This document shows, piece after piece, positions 20,359 through 30,584 of a DNA stretch of 64,000 bases (position 1 is the stretch's first letter; each line of letters begins with the position of its first letter). The DNA comes from Diploptera punctata (Eukaryota > Arthropoda > Insecta > Blattodea > Blaberidae). The DNA is taken from the NCBI GenBank assembly GCA_030220185.1, contig JASPKZ010000423.1:1195501-1259500 (forward strand), written 5' to 3'. The position numbers and the translations under genes are program-made. The notes under the pieces were generated by a model. It did no database searches. It saw only the letters and a program-made list of their open reading frames with translations, and was not told where the DNA came from.

Positions 20359-20578
20359 TTCTTATTATTAATTTCATATATCTCAATGATGGATAAATCA
20401 TATTTGAAGAGAAAAATTATACTGCGTTTAGATCGGTACTTGCTCAGGTAGCTCAAATGGTAGAGCACTTGGACTAGAAAACCAAGGATCCCGGGTTCAA
20501 GTCCCGGTCTGAGCGTATAATTTTTCTCTTCAAATATGATTTATCCATCATTGAGATGTATGAAATTAATAATAAGAA
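20359..20578 (+). repeat. tRNA-like unit inside a 64-bp inverted repeat, copy 2
   Basis: The arms at 20359-20422 and 20515-20578 are inverted copies with one mismatch that I can find. The tRNA-like body (20442-20514) abuts the right arm. Acceptor, D- and T-stems pair fully and the anticodon stem is CTTGG/CCAAG, but the loop is 9 nt (ACTAGAAAA). Box A (TAGCTCAAATGG) and box B (GGTTCAAGTCC) are intact. Confidence 0.75.
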
Positions 20579-20813
20579 TATTATGTCACCTATTACAATT
20601 TTTAGATGTAATCGAATCTTTGTCCTTAAAAACCCTAACTTGGAGTTTTCCTGTTAATATTTATAATTATATTTGTTTTATATTTAATTTAATAAAAGAT
20701 TTCATTTACGAGTAATTTTCGGAATGTAACATATTTTAAGTCGTGAGTTTTCAGGATTAAAATCTAAGGATGTTGTAGGTAAATTAATAATACTTTTTAA
20801 AATGTGCTTAGAA

Positions 20814-20819
20814 TTTATT
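20814..20819 (-). terminator. Polyadenylation signal of the cuticle-protein gene
   Basis: AATAAA on the minus strand, 55-60 nt past the stop codon at 20875-20877. No nearer match is seen. Confidence 0.65.
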
Positions 20820-20874
20820 TAAATTTTCATTGCCAAATATACAAAGATGTCGTTACAAGTTTTACATGATTATA

Positions 20875-23800
20875 TTAACCGTAATAAGCGGCGTTGACGA
20901 AAGGAGCGCTGTAGGCACTGTAGGCGGGATATCCGGTGTAAGCTGCTACTGCAGGGTGGGCGGCATAAGCAGCGGGGGCATAAGCATAAGGTGCGGCAGC
21001 CAGGGGTGCAGCTAATGGTGCCCCGAGGTATCCTGGAGCGGCGACAGCGACGGCCAGAATGGCGAAGAAAACGATCTGAAAAATGTTAAAAAATAACAAG
21101 TCAGTCTCAATCATTCGCTCTACGGTATCTTTATTTTGTCGTGGTGGTGTAACTTGCGTGCTTAAATGCACCATTTTATATTAGAGGTATAGCCAAACAA
21201 TTTGTCTGCGAGATTCGCGAACGGTCGTGTTTAGTGGCGTTTAATTTCATCTGTCAGGTGTTAGATACGGCAGAGATGTGAGGATGCGACTAATGACGCG
21301 ACCAAGTTTAGTTATTCTAGGTATGAGAATACGATTGACGCTGTCGTGGTGAGGAGGGGAAGAAAGAGACAGGAGGTACGTCTGGAAGCTTCTGCGACGC
21401 AGTCAAATTATTTGGCTTTATCTCTATTTACTGTGTTGTACTAAGTAACATAAATTAGATATCATTTTCCAAACTCCTTAAGGGTCGGTTTCACCAACAG
21501 AGGTAATTGTATTACGCCAGTTTAAGCTATGTATTATATATGGGGAAAACTGGCGTAATACAGTTATCTCTGTTGGTGAAACTGGCCCTAAGTCATGGAG
21601 CATTTTATTAGCAAATTTGATCATAGAGTACGCTAATTTCCATCTAGCACTTTTATGATTAGTCGGCCGTTGTGGTCTAGTGGTTATGTTCTATGCCTCT
21701 AGTCTCAAGAGTCGCGGGTTCAATCTCGGTCGACGTAGATGAATATTTAGAGTGGAAAAATCCAAAGGACAAATCCTCCTGAAAGTATTTTAATCTGTGG
21801 GTCACGAGTCTGAAAGTATTCAAGCTCGTAAAATAACCGCAGACCTGAATAAAATGGTCACTTTGCAAAATTTAACCGAACATCTCCCAAGTATCCCATG
21901 TCGTAGTCGAGTGGTTAAGGCAAGATACCTTGGCGTAGATCTACTAAACAACGCTAGTTCGGGTCTCAATGGGAGAAGACATTTTCTTACGAATTTCGGC
22001 TAGTATGGGACCGGTGCCCACCTAGAATCGTGAGGAATTTGGTTAGGGGCACCAGGTTGAAAAAACTGTAACGGCTGGGGAACCTAGATGCTGACCACAT
22101 GTCATCCTTACACTGACTGAATGATTGTCTACCAATGTGATTAACACATGTGGATGTGAGGCCAGCAGCCGACTAGTAAGCCATGTCTTCTATGTGCAGC
22201 AAGTGCTCCGCGGAACACAGATTGGGAACTGTCGTACCTACATGATAAGTGGGCAAATGGACCTACAAATTAAGAGCTGAAGAGATGGCTAGCGTAAGGA
22301 ATGCATAACGTAATACTAGAGTGATAACATTTCTATCGCATGTATCTTAGTACTATTTGTCCTGAAAATATTAGTCGCGTTTCTGGACACAATCTTTATA
22401 AACACTGTAATGAAAATGAAACAGTGTAAGTAACCGCAACATATGAATTCATAAAACGACTATGCAAGAAAAGAGGACAAGGTATGTGAATAAATAATTT
22501 AGATGAATGCGTAGACGACGTGCACTGGGGATGCACAGTGATAAAAGCCTCCCTCTCTTCATGCCCCGACCGCCTTTTAGTGAGCTCCTAACTTTACCTG
22601 TAATTGACCAATGCTCATTCTTACTTCTGTATTTACTATTCTACGGTTATGGCAGAACCAGTAACTTTTAACGTGTTTGAGTTTCTGTTTGTCTATACCC
22701 GTACGGCCCCACTTGGGAAAAGGGTGCTCCCAAGCCTGACTTACTTAACGAAATTAATCAATTTACGGTTATTTCCTTACGATATCGGCGAGTGAAAAAT
22801 GTTAGATTATCGCGACTAAGATTAGGCGACTAAGGTATTACATGAATTGGAAAGGCCGATTCATTTTTTGCTCAGAGGCTCTAATTTAGACTTGAGGTTG
22901 TTTTAAGTGATAAATATAAAGTGATCCTATTACGGATCTTTAGGAGGCCCTTGCAGTAGCAGCAAGTTAATTTATTGTCTTAAAAATATTAGTAATAGAT
23001 TATTGATGATGTGTTTTCTTTATTTTATTATTTGAAGTTAAGATGTATCTCTTTTATATTTATTTGAGTTCGTGGAACTTAACCTCATTATCGTTATGGT
23101 AAATAATGTACCTGGCATGAAATAGTTTCTTCCCTTTATCATTAAATTATTTACTGCTCCTCACATTTCAGAAAATTTGACACATATCAGTCGGATTGTC
23201 ACCCCCGCGGGACGACCGTCTCTACCCCAAAACAAGCGTCTGGTACCCACTTCCGTTAGATGCTTTGTTGACACCAGATTCAGTGTGCCCACAGAGATTT
23301 CGGAGAGTATAAAAATCCTTAAGCCTGAATGAAGAGGCCTCTAAACAAAATGTACCGAATTTCCCCGTCCTAGTACTACCTTGATTTCCTAGATGTCAGT
23401 ATGAGGCGGAACGCTGACCACGGACCACTCAAATGACATCTGTACGAAAACAAGTGTAACTAAATTAGTATGGTTCAAATTCTTCCCTGTAGGGGGAGAG
23501 CGCCTAAATCTCTGTTAAGGGAAACATGGGCATACAATACACATAAAAATCCTGGCTACATGCGACTCGAACCCCCGATCTTGTGGTTTAATTGCTTAAT
23601 CAACGGCGCAGTGTGCCCCCTTGAGGTGTTTTTTTACAAACATCTTCAGACTCTGGACTCACCACTTAAAATCCTCCTCGGTGGACCTGTCACTTGGATG
23701 TATCCATCCTGATAAAGTCCGTCACGCAAGAATAGCATATACTAAGTGAATTCCTCAGCAAGTCAAATGTATGGTTCGCGAAATATATATTTATTTTGTT

Positions 23801-24020
23801 AAATTGGGGAAACTCTGCTGCTGCTGGTTTATGACGGTGTTAAGGCACTGTCCGTGTGCTGCATTCTGTACCCCCTGGGGTAAACATGGCAGTCAAATTC
23901 CTTTCTGGCTAGCAAGATGGGGTTGTGTTTCATTGTTACCCTACCCATATGGCAGTAAGATAGTTCACCTGTTAGTCAATAGTACGTAAATTGTGGATTT
24001 CATTCCAGAACAGGGCGTCG

Positions 24021-24082
<62 letters not shown>

Positions 24083-24421
24083 AAATTGGGGACTGACTGA
24101 GTGATGGCAATGACTGGCATTGCCCAGTGTGCCGTTTTTCTGGGAACCTGTTGTGGTCCCTTGGTGCCGAATTCCATTGAGCTGTTCATTATGGAGTTTA
24201 ACCACTTAGCCTTCGCATGTCTCGCGGCATAGGTGTTTTTTTAAATTGAGGAAAATGCCTGATGCCAACTTATTTAAACGTGTCGGACTGAAGAGAAAAT
24301 AAGGCATGAAGGTCAGTTGTTATCTATTGCATTGCATATTGTTATATAACTTAACACAAATTTAAGTAATTTCTACTGATTCATTTTCTATTGCTTTATT
24401 TAAAATATTAAATAAATTGAT

Positions 24422-24459
<38 letters not shown>

Positions 24460-26399
24460 CACTGAGAATAATAAGGCAGATCTCAACCGACATCCCCAAT
24501 TTTGAGATAGAAGCATGACCGTTCCGTTCACAGTTGTCATCTATCTTTCATGTGATGAAGTATCATACGAATTGGAATATGCTAAAACTCTCATTTTCCA
24601 CCTTTAAAATTTGTCCGTAGTGAAAACGAATACATTCTCAGCGAAAAAATGACATTTATCTCAAAATTAACTTTGGTTGGAATCTGCCGTTATTATTCTA
24701 AGCGCCTCATATATTATAGGGTATGCTACACTGCCAATTTAAGAGTTAATTAAATTATATGGTAGACATTGCGACGATGCAAATGTTCGGTTGCTAGAGC
24801 CAATTTCTAATTTCAGGTTTTAGGTAAACCTCTACTTATAATGGCCGATTCTCGTTGATTATTGCAGAATACCTTTCTCGTTTTGTTTTAATAGCATATA
24901 GCCTACTCAATTCCGTTGCGAAATATCGAAAATTGCGGCCGGTAGAGCAATTTTCTAAATTTTCATTGCAGGTGAATTCCTACACTTAACTGTCCGATAT
25001 TTCTGGTTACCGAACTCGATATTACTTTTTTTTATTTGATTGCCATATGAGAAAACGAAAATTGCGGCCACTAGGGCATTAAAATATATTAGATGAAAAG
25101 AAAAAATAACGCCTGAGCCGGGACTTGTAGGCGATATCTCTAACTTTATACTTTAGCACGATATAAACTTCAATTTTTCTTTCCTTATATACTTTTTGTA
25201 TAATAAGTGGCAGCGGAAGGTAGCTCGCACTGCCATCTGACGGCTTTTAAAAGAAGAAAACATTTTTAATGAGAATAATAGCAACAGCGATTTTTTTTTC
25301 GATGTTAATATTACGTTTTTTACATTTAACAATGAAATCCAAATATGACATGAAAAGAAAAAAATAATGTCTGAACCGGGATTTGAATCTGGTACCTCCA
25401 AATTTATATACACCAACTTCTCTACTCAGGATTGCAGTGCAACCATCAATATTTCTTTCTTTATATACAATTTTCTATAGCTCTTATGATAAATTAATAT
25501 ATTTGGCCTGAAAAGCTTTTCTACCTTTGTCTTTATACTATTTGTTGTTTTTTATACGATTTAAAATTTGTTATATATCCCTCATTATTTAATGAACACA
25601 TGTTAATAGTAATAGAGTTCTTTGTATAAAATATTAAGTAAAATGAGCAGTGTCATATGACGGAAAACATTTTTAAATAGCAGCAAGGCTTTTCTTATTT
25701 ACATGTTATATTTATTTTTTTTACATTCAGCAGTATAGTCCAAGTATGATAAAAAAAAAGAAAAATTAACTCCTGAACAGGGATTTGACCCGGGTCCTCT
25801 ACATTTATGCATTAAGCTCGATAACAACTTTATGTATTCTATTCCATAGCAATTCTGCCCGACGGCAGGTCTTTCACTGCGATCATAGCATTTGATCCTA
25901 TGCCTTGTAGCTTTACTAGAGAATCATGGAAGTGGTAGCTTTCCGTTGCTTTCCACACCGCTGAAGGATGATGATGATGATAATGATAAGGATGATGATG
26001 ATGGCTGGACGATTTTAGGAGAACGTTTGCTATTAAGCTTCCTGACATTTGTCTTACAGGCGAAGAAAAACCCCGATAAAACCTCACTCAGAGCTTGTAC
26101 CGACCGGGAATCGAACCCGGACCCGCTGCGTGACAAGGCAGCAAGCTACCTCGAGCCCACAACGGTGGACAACTTTATAAATTTTTGTCATGGTCATTTT
26201 CATTTGTACTAGATAGGATCGATGGATATCTCTTAACATTTTTCAAAAAAAATACTTTCATGAGAACAACTTCGGGTTTGAACGGCGACCCACGAGACCA
26301 GATGCAAGGAACTTAATTCCTAGATCACCTCAGTCGATTGTCTCAGATACAAAATGATACGTGTGTAGATATGATATTTTCACTTACCAGCTTGTACAT
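20875..26399 (-). CDS. Small secreted cuticle-type protein, two coding exons
   Basis: Join of 26399-26388 (ATGTACAAGCTG, MYKL) and 21075-20875 gives 70 residues and a TAA stop. Donor GTAAGTG at 26387-26381 and acceptor TTTTTCAG ending at 21076 are both strong, and both junctions are phase 0. The product starts MYKLIVFFAILAVAVAAPG, a complete signal peptide, followed by APYAYAPAAYAAHPAVAAY and PAYSAYSAP repeats to a YYG end. The Ala/Pro/Tyr-rich composition without an R&R domain is typical of small low-complexity cuticle proteins, exported by epidermis into cuticle. A first exon encoding only the first few signal-peptide codons is common in insect cuticle genes. Reading the acceptor-side frame back to a Met at 21174 would give an N-terminus with no good signal peptide. 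The 5.3-kb intron carries SINEs and MITEs. Confidence 0.85.
21482..21588. mobile_element. Harbinger-type MITE with TAA duplication
   Basis: Ends GGGTCGGTTTCACCAACAGA and its inverted partner (GGGCCAGTTTCACCAACAGA on the minus strand) enclose a 23-bp loop. The total is 107 bp. TAA at 21479-21481 and 21589-21591 is the duplicated target. GGG/CCC ends with a TWA target fit PIF/Harbinger. Located in the cuticle-gene intron. Confidence 0.75.
21663..21885 (+). mobile_element. tRNA-derived SINE, family B
   Basis: Head CGGCCGTTGTGGTCTAGTGG with box A-like TGGTCTAGTGGTTATG and box B-like GGTTCAATCTC. The body contains GTCACGAGTCTGAA and GACCTGAATAAA. Other copies: 33054, 42523, 49674 (plus) and 30585-31216 (minus). 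Confidence 0.75.
21896..22235 (+). mobile_element. tRNA-derived SINE, family C, long form
   Basis: Box A-like CGTAGTCGAGTGGTTAAGGC and box B-like AGTTCGGGTCTC, then AATTTCGGCTAGTATGGGAC. A tail with AACACATGTGGATGTGAGGC is shared with 29805-29950 and, inverted, 60240-60420. The tRNA head recurs at 62757 and 63480 (minus). Confidence 0.65.
22240..22915. other. Intron sequence, nothing recognised
   Basis: No frame, tRNA box or clear repeat stands out between the two SINE blocks. Confidence 0.45.
22919..23530. mobile_element. Chimeric SINE block (family G body plus family B long tail)
   Basis: GTGATCCTATTACGG and AACAAGCGTCTGGTACCCAC match family G. From about 23310, CTTAAGCCTGAATGAAGAGG and then CCTAGTACTACCTTGATTTC match the long tail of the family B copy at 42523-42905. 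The junction lacks a tRNA head, so two SINEs recombined or one was mobilised with the other. Confidence 0.5.
24023..24078. repeat. (TA)n microsatellite
   Basis: About 27 uninterrupted TA units in the cuticle-gene intron. Confidence 0.9.
24424..24457. repeat. (TA)n microsatellite
   Basis: About 16 TA units. Confidence 0.85.
24775..25060 (+). repeat. Repeat I, copy
   Basis: GTTGCTAGAGCCAATTTCTA, CCTTTCTCGTTTTGTTTTAA and AAATTGCGGCCGGTAGAGC occur in the same order at 29965-30215 and 51770-52030. It has no visible ends or coding capacity. Unknown class. Confidence 0.55.
25065..25830 (-). repeat. Three diverged tRNA-box-bearing units in series
   Basis: CTGAGCCGGGACTTG (about 25113), CTGAACCGGGATTTGAA (about 25371) and CTGAACAGGGATTTGACC (about 25773) are minus-strand box B-like blocks. 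Each is preceded by a GAAAAGAAAAAA-type stretch and followed by a TTTATAC/TTTATGC block. Spacing is about 260 and 400 bp. They look like a small tandem series of old tRNA-derived units. Confidence 0.45.
25837..26172 (-). mobile_element. SINE family A in the cuticle-gene intron
   Basis: Minus-strand head at about 26100-26172 with GGGTCCGGGTTCGATTCCCG, the (CAT)n stretch at about 25965-26000, and the CTATGG-type end at about 25845. AACTTTAT flanks both sides, with the left one a few bases out, so the duplication is eroded. It lies about 200 bp downstream of the first exon. Confidence 0.8.
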
Positions 26400-26441
26400 T
26401 TTGAGATGTGTTGATTCTACGAGCTCCTGATGGATTGGTAG

Positions 26442-26473
26442 TGCCATTTGGTGAATTGCCCGTTGTTTATATA
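26442..26473 (-). promoter_or_regulatory. TATA box and predicted start of the cuticle-protein gene
   Basis: TATATAAA on the minus strand occupies 26473-26466. A start about 31 nt from its first T falls at a CA step near 26442. The 5' UTR would then be about 43 nt before the ATG at 26399. The start is inferred from spacing only. Confidence 0.6.
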
Positions 26474-26841
26474 CAAAAGTGCGTGCGTGCGTGGGGGCGT
26501 TCTCTAAGTGTAATTAACCGATTATACTCTCCCCTTCACTTCACATTCTTTCGTCATGTGTTCGAATCTTGTGCCAAAAATTCTGTGTGTTGACACGGAT
26601 TCGTGGAGGAGGACTCTGCATTGCCGATGAGGAATAAAGTTGCTACATAAAACGGTATGTTCCTGCGCGCGTGACCAACATCTTACAACAGATAGATCTT
26701 ATCAACACTAACAATACCAACATCAATCAAGTCAGGAATGTGTATCAACAATTGCCCTTGTCATAAAAATATCCGTCACTTAGGAACTCAATAAAATAAA
26801 TTAAATCCTCAGAATATCTTATTTATGGGAGACTGAAAGTT

Positions 26842-27173
26842 CCATCCATAGAAATTCTGCCTGAAGGCAGGTCCTTCACTGCAATCATAGCATTTTCATG
26901 CTATGCTTGCAGCTTTATTAGGGAATTGTAGGTGTAGTAGCTTCCCGTTGCTTTCCACAGCGGTGAAGGATGATGATGACGATGATAAGGATGATGATGA
27001 TGACCATATGATTTCGGGGACCGTTTGGACCTTAAAGTTTTCCTGACATTTGTCTTACAGGTGAGGAAAAATCCCGATAAAAACCTCAACCAGAAAAACT
27101 GCCCCGACCGGGGATCGAACCCGGGCCCGCTGACAAGGCAGCACGCTCCCTCGAGACCACAGCGGTGTACAGG
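26842..27173 (-). mobile_element. SINE family A with 9-bp TSD
   Basis: CTGAAAGTT at 26833-26841 and 27174-27182 flanks a complete copy. Box B (GGTTCGATCCC) is intact, but part of the head between boxes is lost. It lies upstream of the cuticle-gene promoter. Confidence 0.85.
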
Positions 27174-27199
27174 CTGAAAGTTATTCCTGTAATATTTTT

Positions 27200-27362
27200 T
27201 AAAGCCCCCAGAGAGTCATTTGGACATTTCTGGCGTTCTCTACTGGCATTAGCGTAATTGTAACCAACTTGTGAGGTTGGTGCGCCTGGAAGGCGGGGTT
27301 ACGTTGCCCCGATGATATGATGAGTGATGTTGATAGTGGTGCACCAGGAGAGTCCTTAATCC
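27200..27362 (-). repeat. Repeat J, copy 2
   Basis: Inverted relative to 16405-16575. The shared core is GGCGGGGTTACGTTGCCCCG, and the far end is GGTGCACCAGGAGAG. Confidence 0.5.
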
Positions 27363-27394
27363 TAAGATTAATCTAAGATGCATATGAATGATAT

Positions 27395-27575
27395 TGATTG
27401 CGATGGCCATATGATGTTCGGGAACCGTTTGGGCCTTACGTATCCTGACATTGGTCTTACAGGTGAGGAAAAACCATGATAAAACCTAACCCAGGAAACT
27501 GTCCCGACAGGGGATCGAACCCGGACCTGCTGCGTAACAAGGTAGCACGCTATTTCGAGGCCACAGCAGTGAACA
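27395..27575 (-). mobile_element. SINE A, short form
   Basis: The head (GGTTCGATCCCCTGTCGGGA on the minus strand) and half of the body are present. The copy stops at the CATATGGCCATCG block, lacking the terminal third. Confidence 0.75.
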
Positions 27576-27619
27576 TTATTCCTATAACATGAAGTAGTAA
27601 AACTGATAGCAGTAATTAA

Positions 27620-28420
27620 AGAAATTATTGAAAAAACAAAAAAAAAATCAGAACGAACCAATTAATATAACAGGAAGAGTTAGTCAAGGTTTTCCATTAT
27701 CAACAACCCTTTTTAACATTTGCTTTGACGACATGATAAGATCATGGAAACAAATAACAACTGGGGTTATTAACCTAGGAAATCTATTAATAAAAATATT
27801 AGCCTTCAAGATGAACAGATTTTAATAGCAAAAACAGAAGACTAATTACATAGAATGCGCTCAATTCTGGAAATGCATGCTATTATACATTATAGGGACT
27901 CTTGTCGTCCGAACTCCTTTCAAAAAACATTAAAACGAATATATATAAAACATTTATTCCACTAGTTATATTATGGATGCGAAACATGGACGTTAACTTT
28001 AAGGGAGGAAAGGAGATTATGAGTATTTGAGAATAAAGTTCTTAGGAAAATGTTTGAACCAAAGAGAGACGAACAGACAGGCGAATGGAGAAGACTGCAT
28101 AACTGTGAACTACATAGTCTTCATAAGAAGCCAGATATAATAAGAATAGTTAAGTCTCGTAGACTGCGATAGGCAGGACATATGGCACGAACGGGTAATG
28201 AAAGAAGTTCATGGAAGCTTCTTGTGGGAAAACCAGAAGGAAAACCCCCAGTTGGTATACCAAGAATGAGGTCTAAAATAATATCCAAGAGTTGAGGGAA
28301 GTAGATTATACAGGGGATGATTGGAAAACATTAGCTCAGGATAGGGATGTATGGAGAGCTTATGTCCGCGCGGCCATGAACCGACGGGTTTGATATAGCC
28401 AGTGAGTTAGTTAGTTATAA
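27620..28420 (+). pseudogene. LINE family L2, reverse-transcriptase palm to tail
   Basis: INITGRVSQGFPLSTTLFNI (about 27662-27720) is the reverse-transcriptase block before the catalytic YADD. About 60 residues are open. Downstream the nucleotide match to 15840-16395 is strong (CGCTCAATTCTGGAAATGC; AAACCAGAAGGAAAACCCCC) but frameshifted. The YADD region itself is deleted (jump near 27830). Ends GAACCGACGGGTTTGATATA. Confidence 0.75.
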
Positions 28421-28495
28421 AATGAATGAAACCGTCAGAAAATCTAATTTATTTGAGGCTGAAATTTATTCTTATCATATTAAGAATTAACAGTT

Positions 28496-28625
28496 CACGG
28501 CTGTGGTCTCGAGGTGCCTTGTCACGGAGCGGGCCACGGTTCGATCTCCGATCGGGACAAGTTTCCAGGGTGATTTCTTTTTTGGGGTTTTTCCTCACCT
28601 GTAAAGCCATGATTTCAGGTAAGTA
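28496..28625 (+). mobile_element. SINE A, truncated
   Basis: The head CACGGCTGTGGTCTCGAGG with box B-like GGTTCGATCTC, and the body up to CTCACCTGTAA. The copy then breaks into L2 tail sequence. Confidence 0.65.
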
Positions 28626-28634
28626 CAGTATATA

Positions 28635-28735
28635 GGGGATGAATTGGAGAACGTTGACTCAGGATAGGGATGTATGCAGAGCTTATGTCCGCGTGGTAAT
28701 GAACCTATGGGTCAGATAGTGTCAGTCAGTTAGTT
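28635..28735 (+). repeat. LINE L2 3' tip
   Basis: GATAGGGATGTATGCAGAGC, TTATGTCCGCG and AGTGTCAGTCAGTTAGTTG match the last 100 bp of the L2 family. Confidence 0.6.
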
Positions 28736-28855
28736 GTCTTGCAGGTGAGAAAAAACCTCGAAAAACGCATCCAGGAAACATGTATCGGCCGAAACTCGAA
28801 ATCGGCCCCCCGCGTAACAAGGCAGCACGCTATTTCGAGACCACAGCGGTGGACG
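28736..28855 (-). mobile_element. SINE A, truncated
   Basis: Minus-strand head ending GTCCACCGCTGTGGTCTCG, with a mutated box B, and body to CTCACCTGCAAGAC. Together with 28496-28625 it brackets an L2 tip in opposite orientation. Confidence 0.65.
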
Positions 28856-28908
28856 AAAATTAAATTTATAGGAGGCTGGAAAGTTATTTCTAAAATAATA
28901 AGAACGAA

Positions 28909-29235
28909 TTAATTAATTAACTAACTAACCGGAACTACCGAACCCGAAGGTTCATGGCCGCGGTGACATCAACTTTTCTGTGCATACTTATGCTGTGCAA
29001 ATGTGTTCTAATTATCCCATGTAGGCTATAATTAACTCCTTCGAATCATGTTTAATGGATTCTATATCAACTCATTCTTGGCCTAACTAGCGTTTTCCTT
29101 TTGGTTTTCTTACAACATTTTCATATCCCTATTTTATTTCCCATTGTTCCACATATTCTATAACCAACGCTAATCTTTTGTAAAATTGTTTGGAGATAAA
29201 GTAGATCTCCATTCGGATCTCCGGATGACAATGGA
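28909..29235 (-). pseudogene. LINE family L2, 3' fragment
   Basis: The complement of the L2 tail: AACCGAAGGTTCATGGCCGC near the end, then GGCCTAACTAGCG and GTTTTCCTTTTGG (the GKPEGKR region). No open frame. Confidence 0.6.
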
Positions 29236-29329
29236 TCATACTTAACTATAAGCCTTTTCTAAATTAATTACAAATTCAACATTAAGGCTAGATAAAATAA
29301 TATCTCTTGGGATTGTTCTATTTTGCTTG

Positions 29330-29795
29330 CTTACATACATACACATATGGACTTTATTAGTCTAAAAGTAAGATACGTACATACAATGTTATTTACAAAT
29401 ATGGATCGCACAGGATTAAATAGAAATATTGATAAAATTCCCTTTCATTCTTACTTTTCCATTAAAGACACTTTCGGGTTCGCAGTAAGCCGTACGTGCT
29501 GTTGACAATCCGTTACATAAATTGCTGTTTGTAAATAATATACTTAAAACAAAAATATGAAAACACAATAATATTACAATTAGATAACAATACAATTACA
29601 TTATACATTAACTTAGTTATGTAGAATTATTAAGAACTAATGGTATTGCAATTTGTTAACTTATTTATTTATCCATGAATGAGTGTTGTTCTTATTTTCC
29701 GCGTTGTGTCCAGAAATCTACCCAAGTTTATCCAAATTTTCTGGGCTTGCCAATAACTCATAGCATAAGGAATATTTGTTCTTATGTATGTTTGA
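29330..29795 (-). pseudogene. LINE family E, ORF end and 3' UTR
   Basis: The minus frame ends ENLDKLGRFLDTTRKIRTTL followed by a stop at about 29672, then a 3' UTR of about 330 bp down to CTAATAAAGTCC near 29345. The plus-strand copy at 35950-36598 has the same ending (LGKFLDKTPKIKTTLIHE) and 3' UTR, including AATAAAG. The shared end defines the family. The upstream ORF is missing. Confidence 0.7.
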
Positions 29796-29804
29796 AAAAA
29801 AAAC

Positions 29805-29950
29805 AGGTTGAGGAAACCAAATATATCGGCTGGGGCAACCGACATGCTGACCATATGTCAACCGTACACTGGCTACATGATCGTCTACCTCTGTGATTAG
29901 CACATGTGGATGTGAGGCTAGCAGCCGGTTGGTAGGCCAACGTCTGTTTT
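29805..29950 (+). repeat. SINE C long-form tail
   Basis: TCGGCTGGGGCAACCGACAT and GTGATTAGCACATGTGGATG match 22060-22235. The head is absent. Confidence 0.6.
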
Positions 29951-29964
29951 TATGTTTGAAAAAA

Positions 29965-30215
29965 GTATGACGACGGCTAGAGCTATTTATAAATTACGAC
30001 CTTCAGGTGAATCATTGCCTCTAATATAATCTAATTTCGCTAATTTCCAGAGAATACCTTTCACGTTTTACTAATGGCATATACCGAGTTTCGTTGTGGA
30101 AAATAGAAAATTGCGGAGTCTAGAGCGAATTTTAAATTTTCGCTTCATGTTACATCCCTATTGACCCGATTATGCAAATTAACAAATTCGATATGTCAAT
30201 TGGTAAAGACTTTCA
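29965..30215 (+). repeat. Repeat I, copy
   Basis: GACGGCTAGAGC, GAATACCTTTCACGTTTTAC and AATTGCGGAGTCTAGAGC in the order seen at 24775-25060. Confidence 0.55.
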
Positions 30216-30225
30216 TGGCTCTCGT

Positions 30226-30450
30226 TATGTATTATAAAATACCTTTTCGGAATTCTTGGCCGTGTCTTGTATCATTGTCTTCTCTTCGATTCGTCACCAT
30301 CAGTGGGTGACATCTTCAGGAGATTTTGCTTGTGTTGATTTTCGTTAGCAGTTATTACAAAAATCTGAACAAGCAAAATCTCCTGAAGATGTCACCCACA
30401 GAAGGCGAGTAAACTCAAGACACGGTCAAGAATTCCGAAAAGGTATTTTA
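30226..30450. mobile_element. Palindrome, probable inverted Penelope 3' ends
   Basis: Arms: TACCTTTTCGGAATTCTTG at left and CAAGAATTCCGAAAAGGTA at right outside; GGTGACATCTTCAGGAGATT and its complement inside. A loop of about 36 bp lies between. The inner arm has CCTGAAGATGTC, the GATGATG-like block seen before Penelope 3' ends. Confidence 0.6.
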
Positions 30451-30584
30451 GAATACAAAATTCGACATTACTTACATACATATCAAGGATTGCCACATTC
30501 AAAAACCGTTAAACAAGCTTAATGATAATTTCCATCTATCTATAATGACGTAGACCGTTGTAAGGAGTTACTAGACCAAGTTAA

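Noticed and set aside
20120..20514. Two functional tRNA genes
   Set aside because: Acceptor, D and T stems pair, but both have a 9-nt anticodon loop and no clear isotype. Both are attached to shared repeat tails, so tRNA-derived elements are more likely.
20875..21174. A single-exon gene starting at the Met at 21174
   Set aside because: The first 33 residues look like intron translation, with no signal peptide. A strong acceptor (TTTTTCAG) sits exactly before IVFFAILAV, and a matching MYKL donor exon with TATA box exists at 26388.
23965..24205. Protein with a long (IY)n stretch
   Set aside because: Translation of a (TA)n microsatellite; no coding context.
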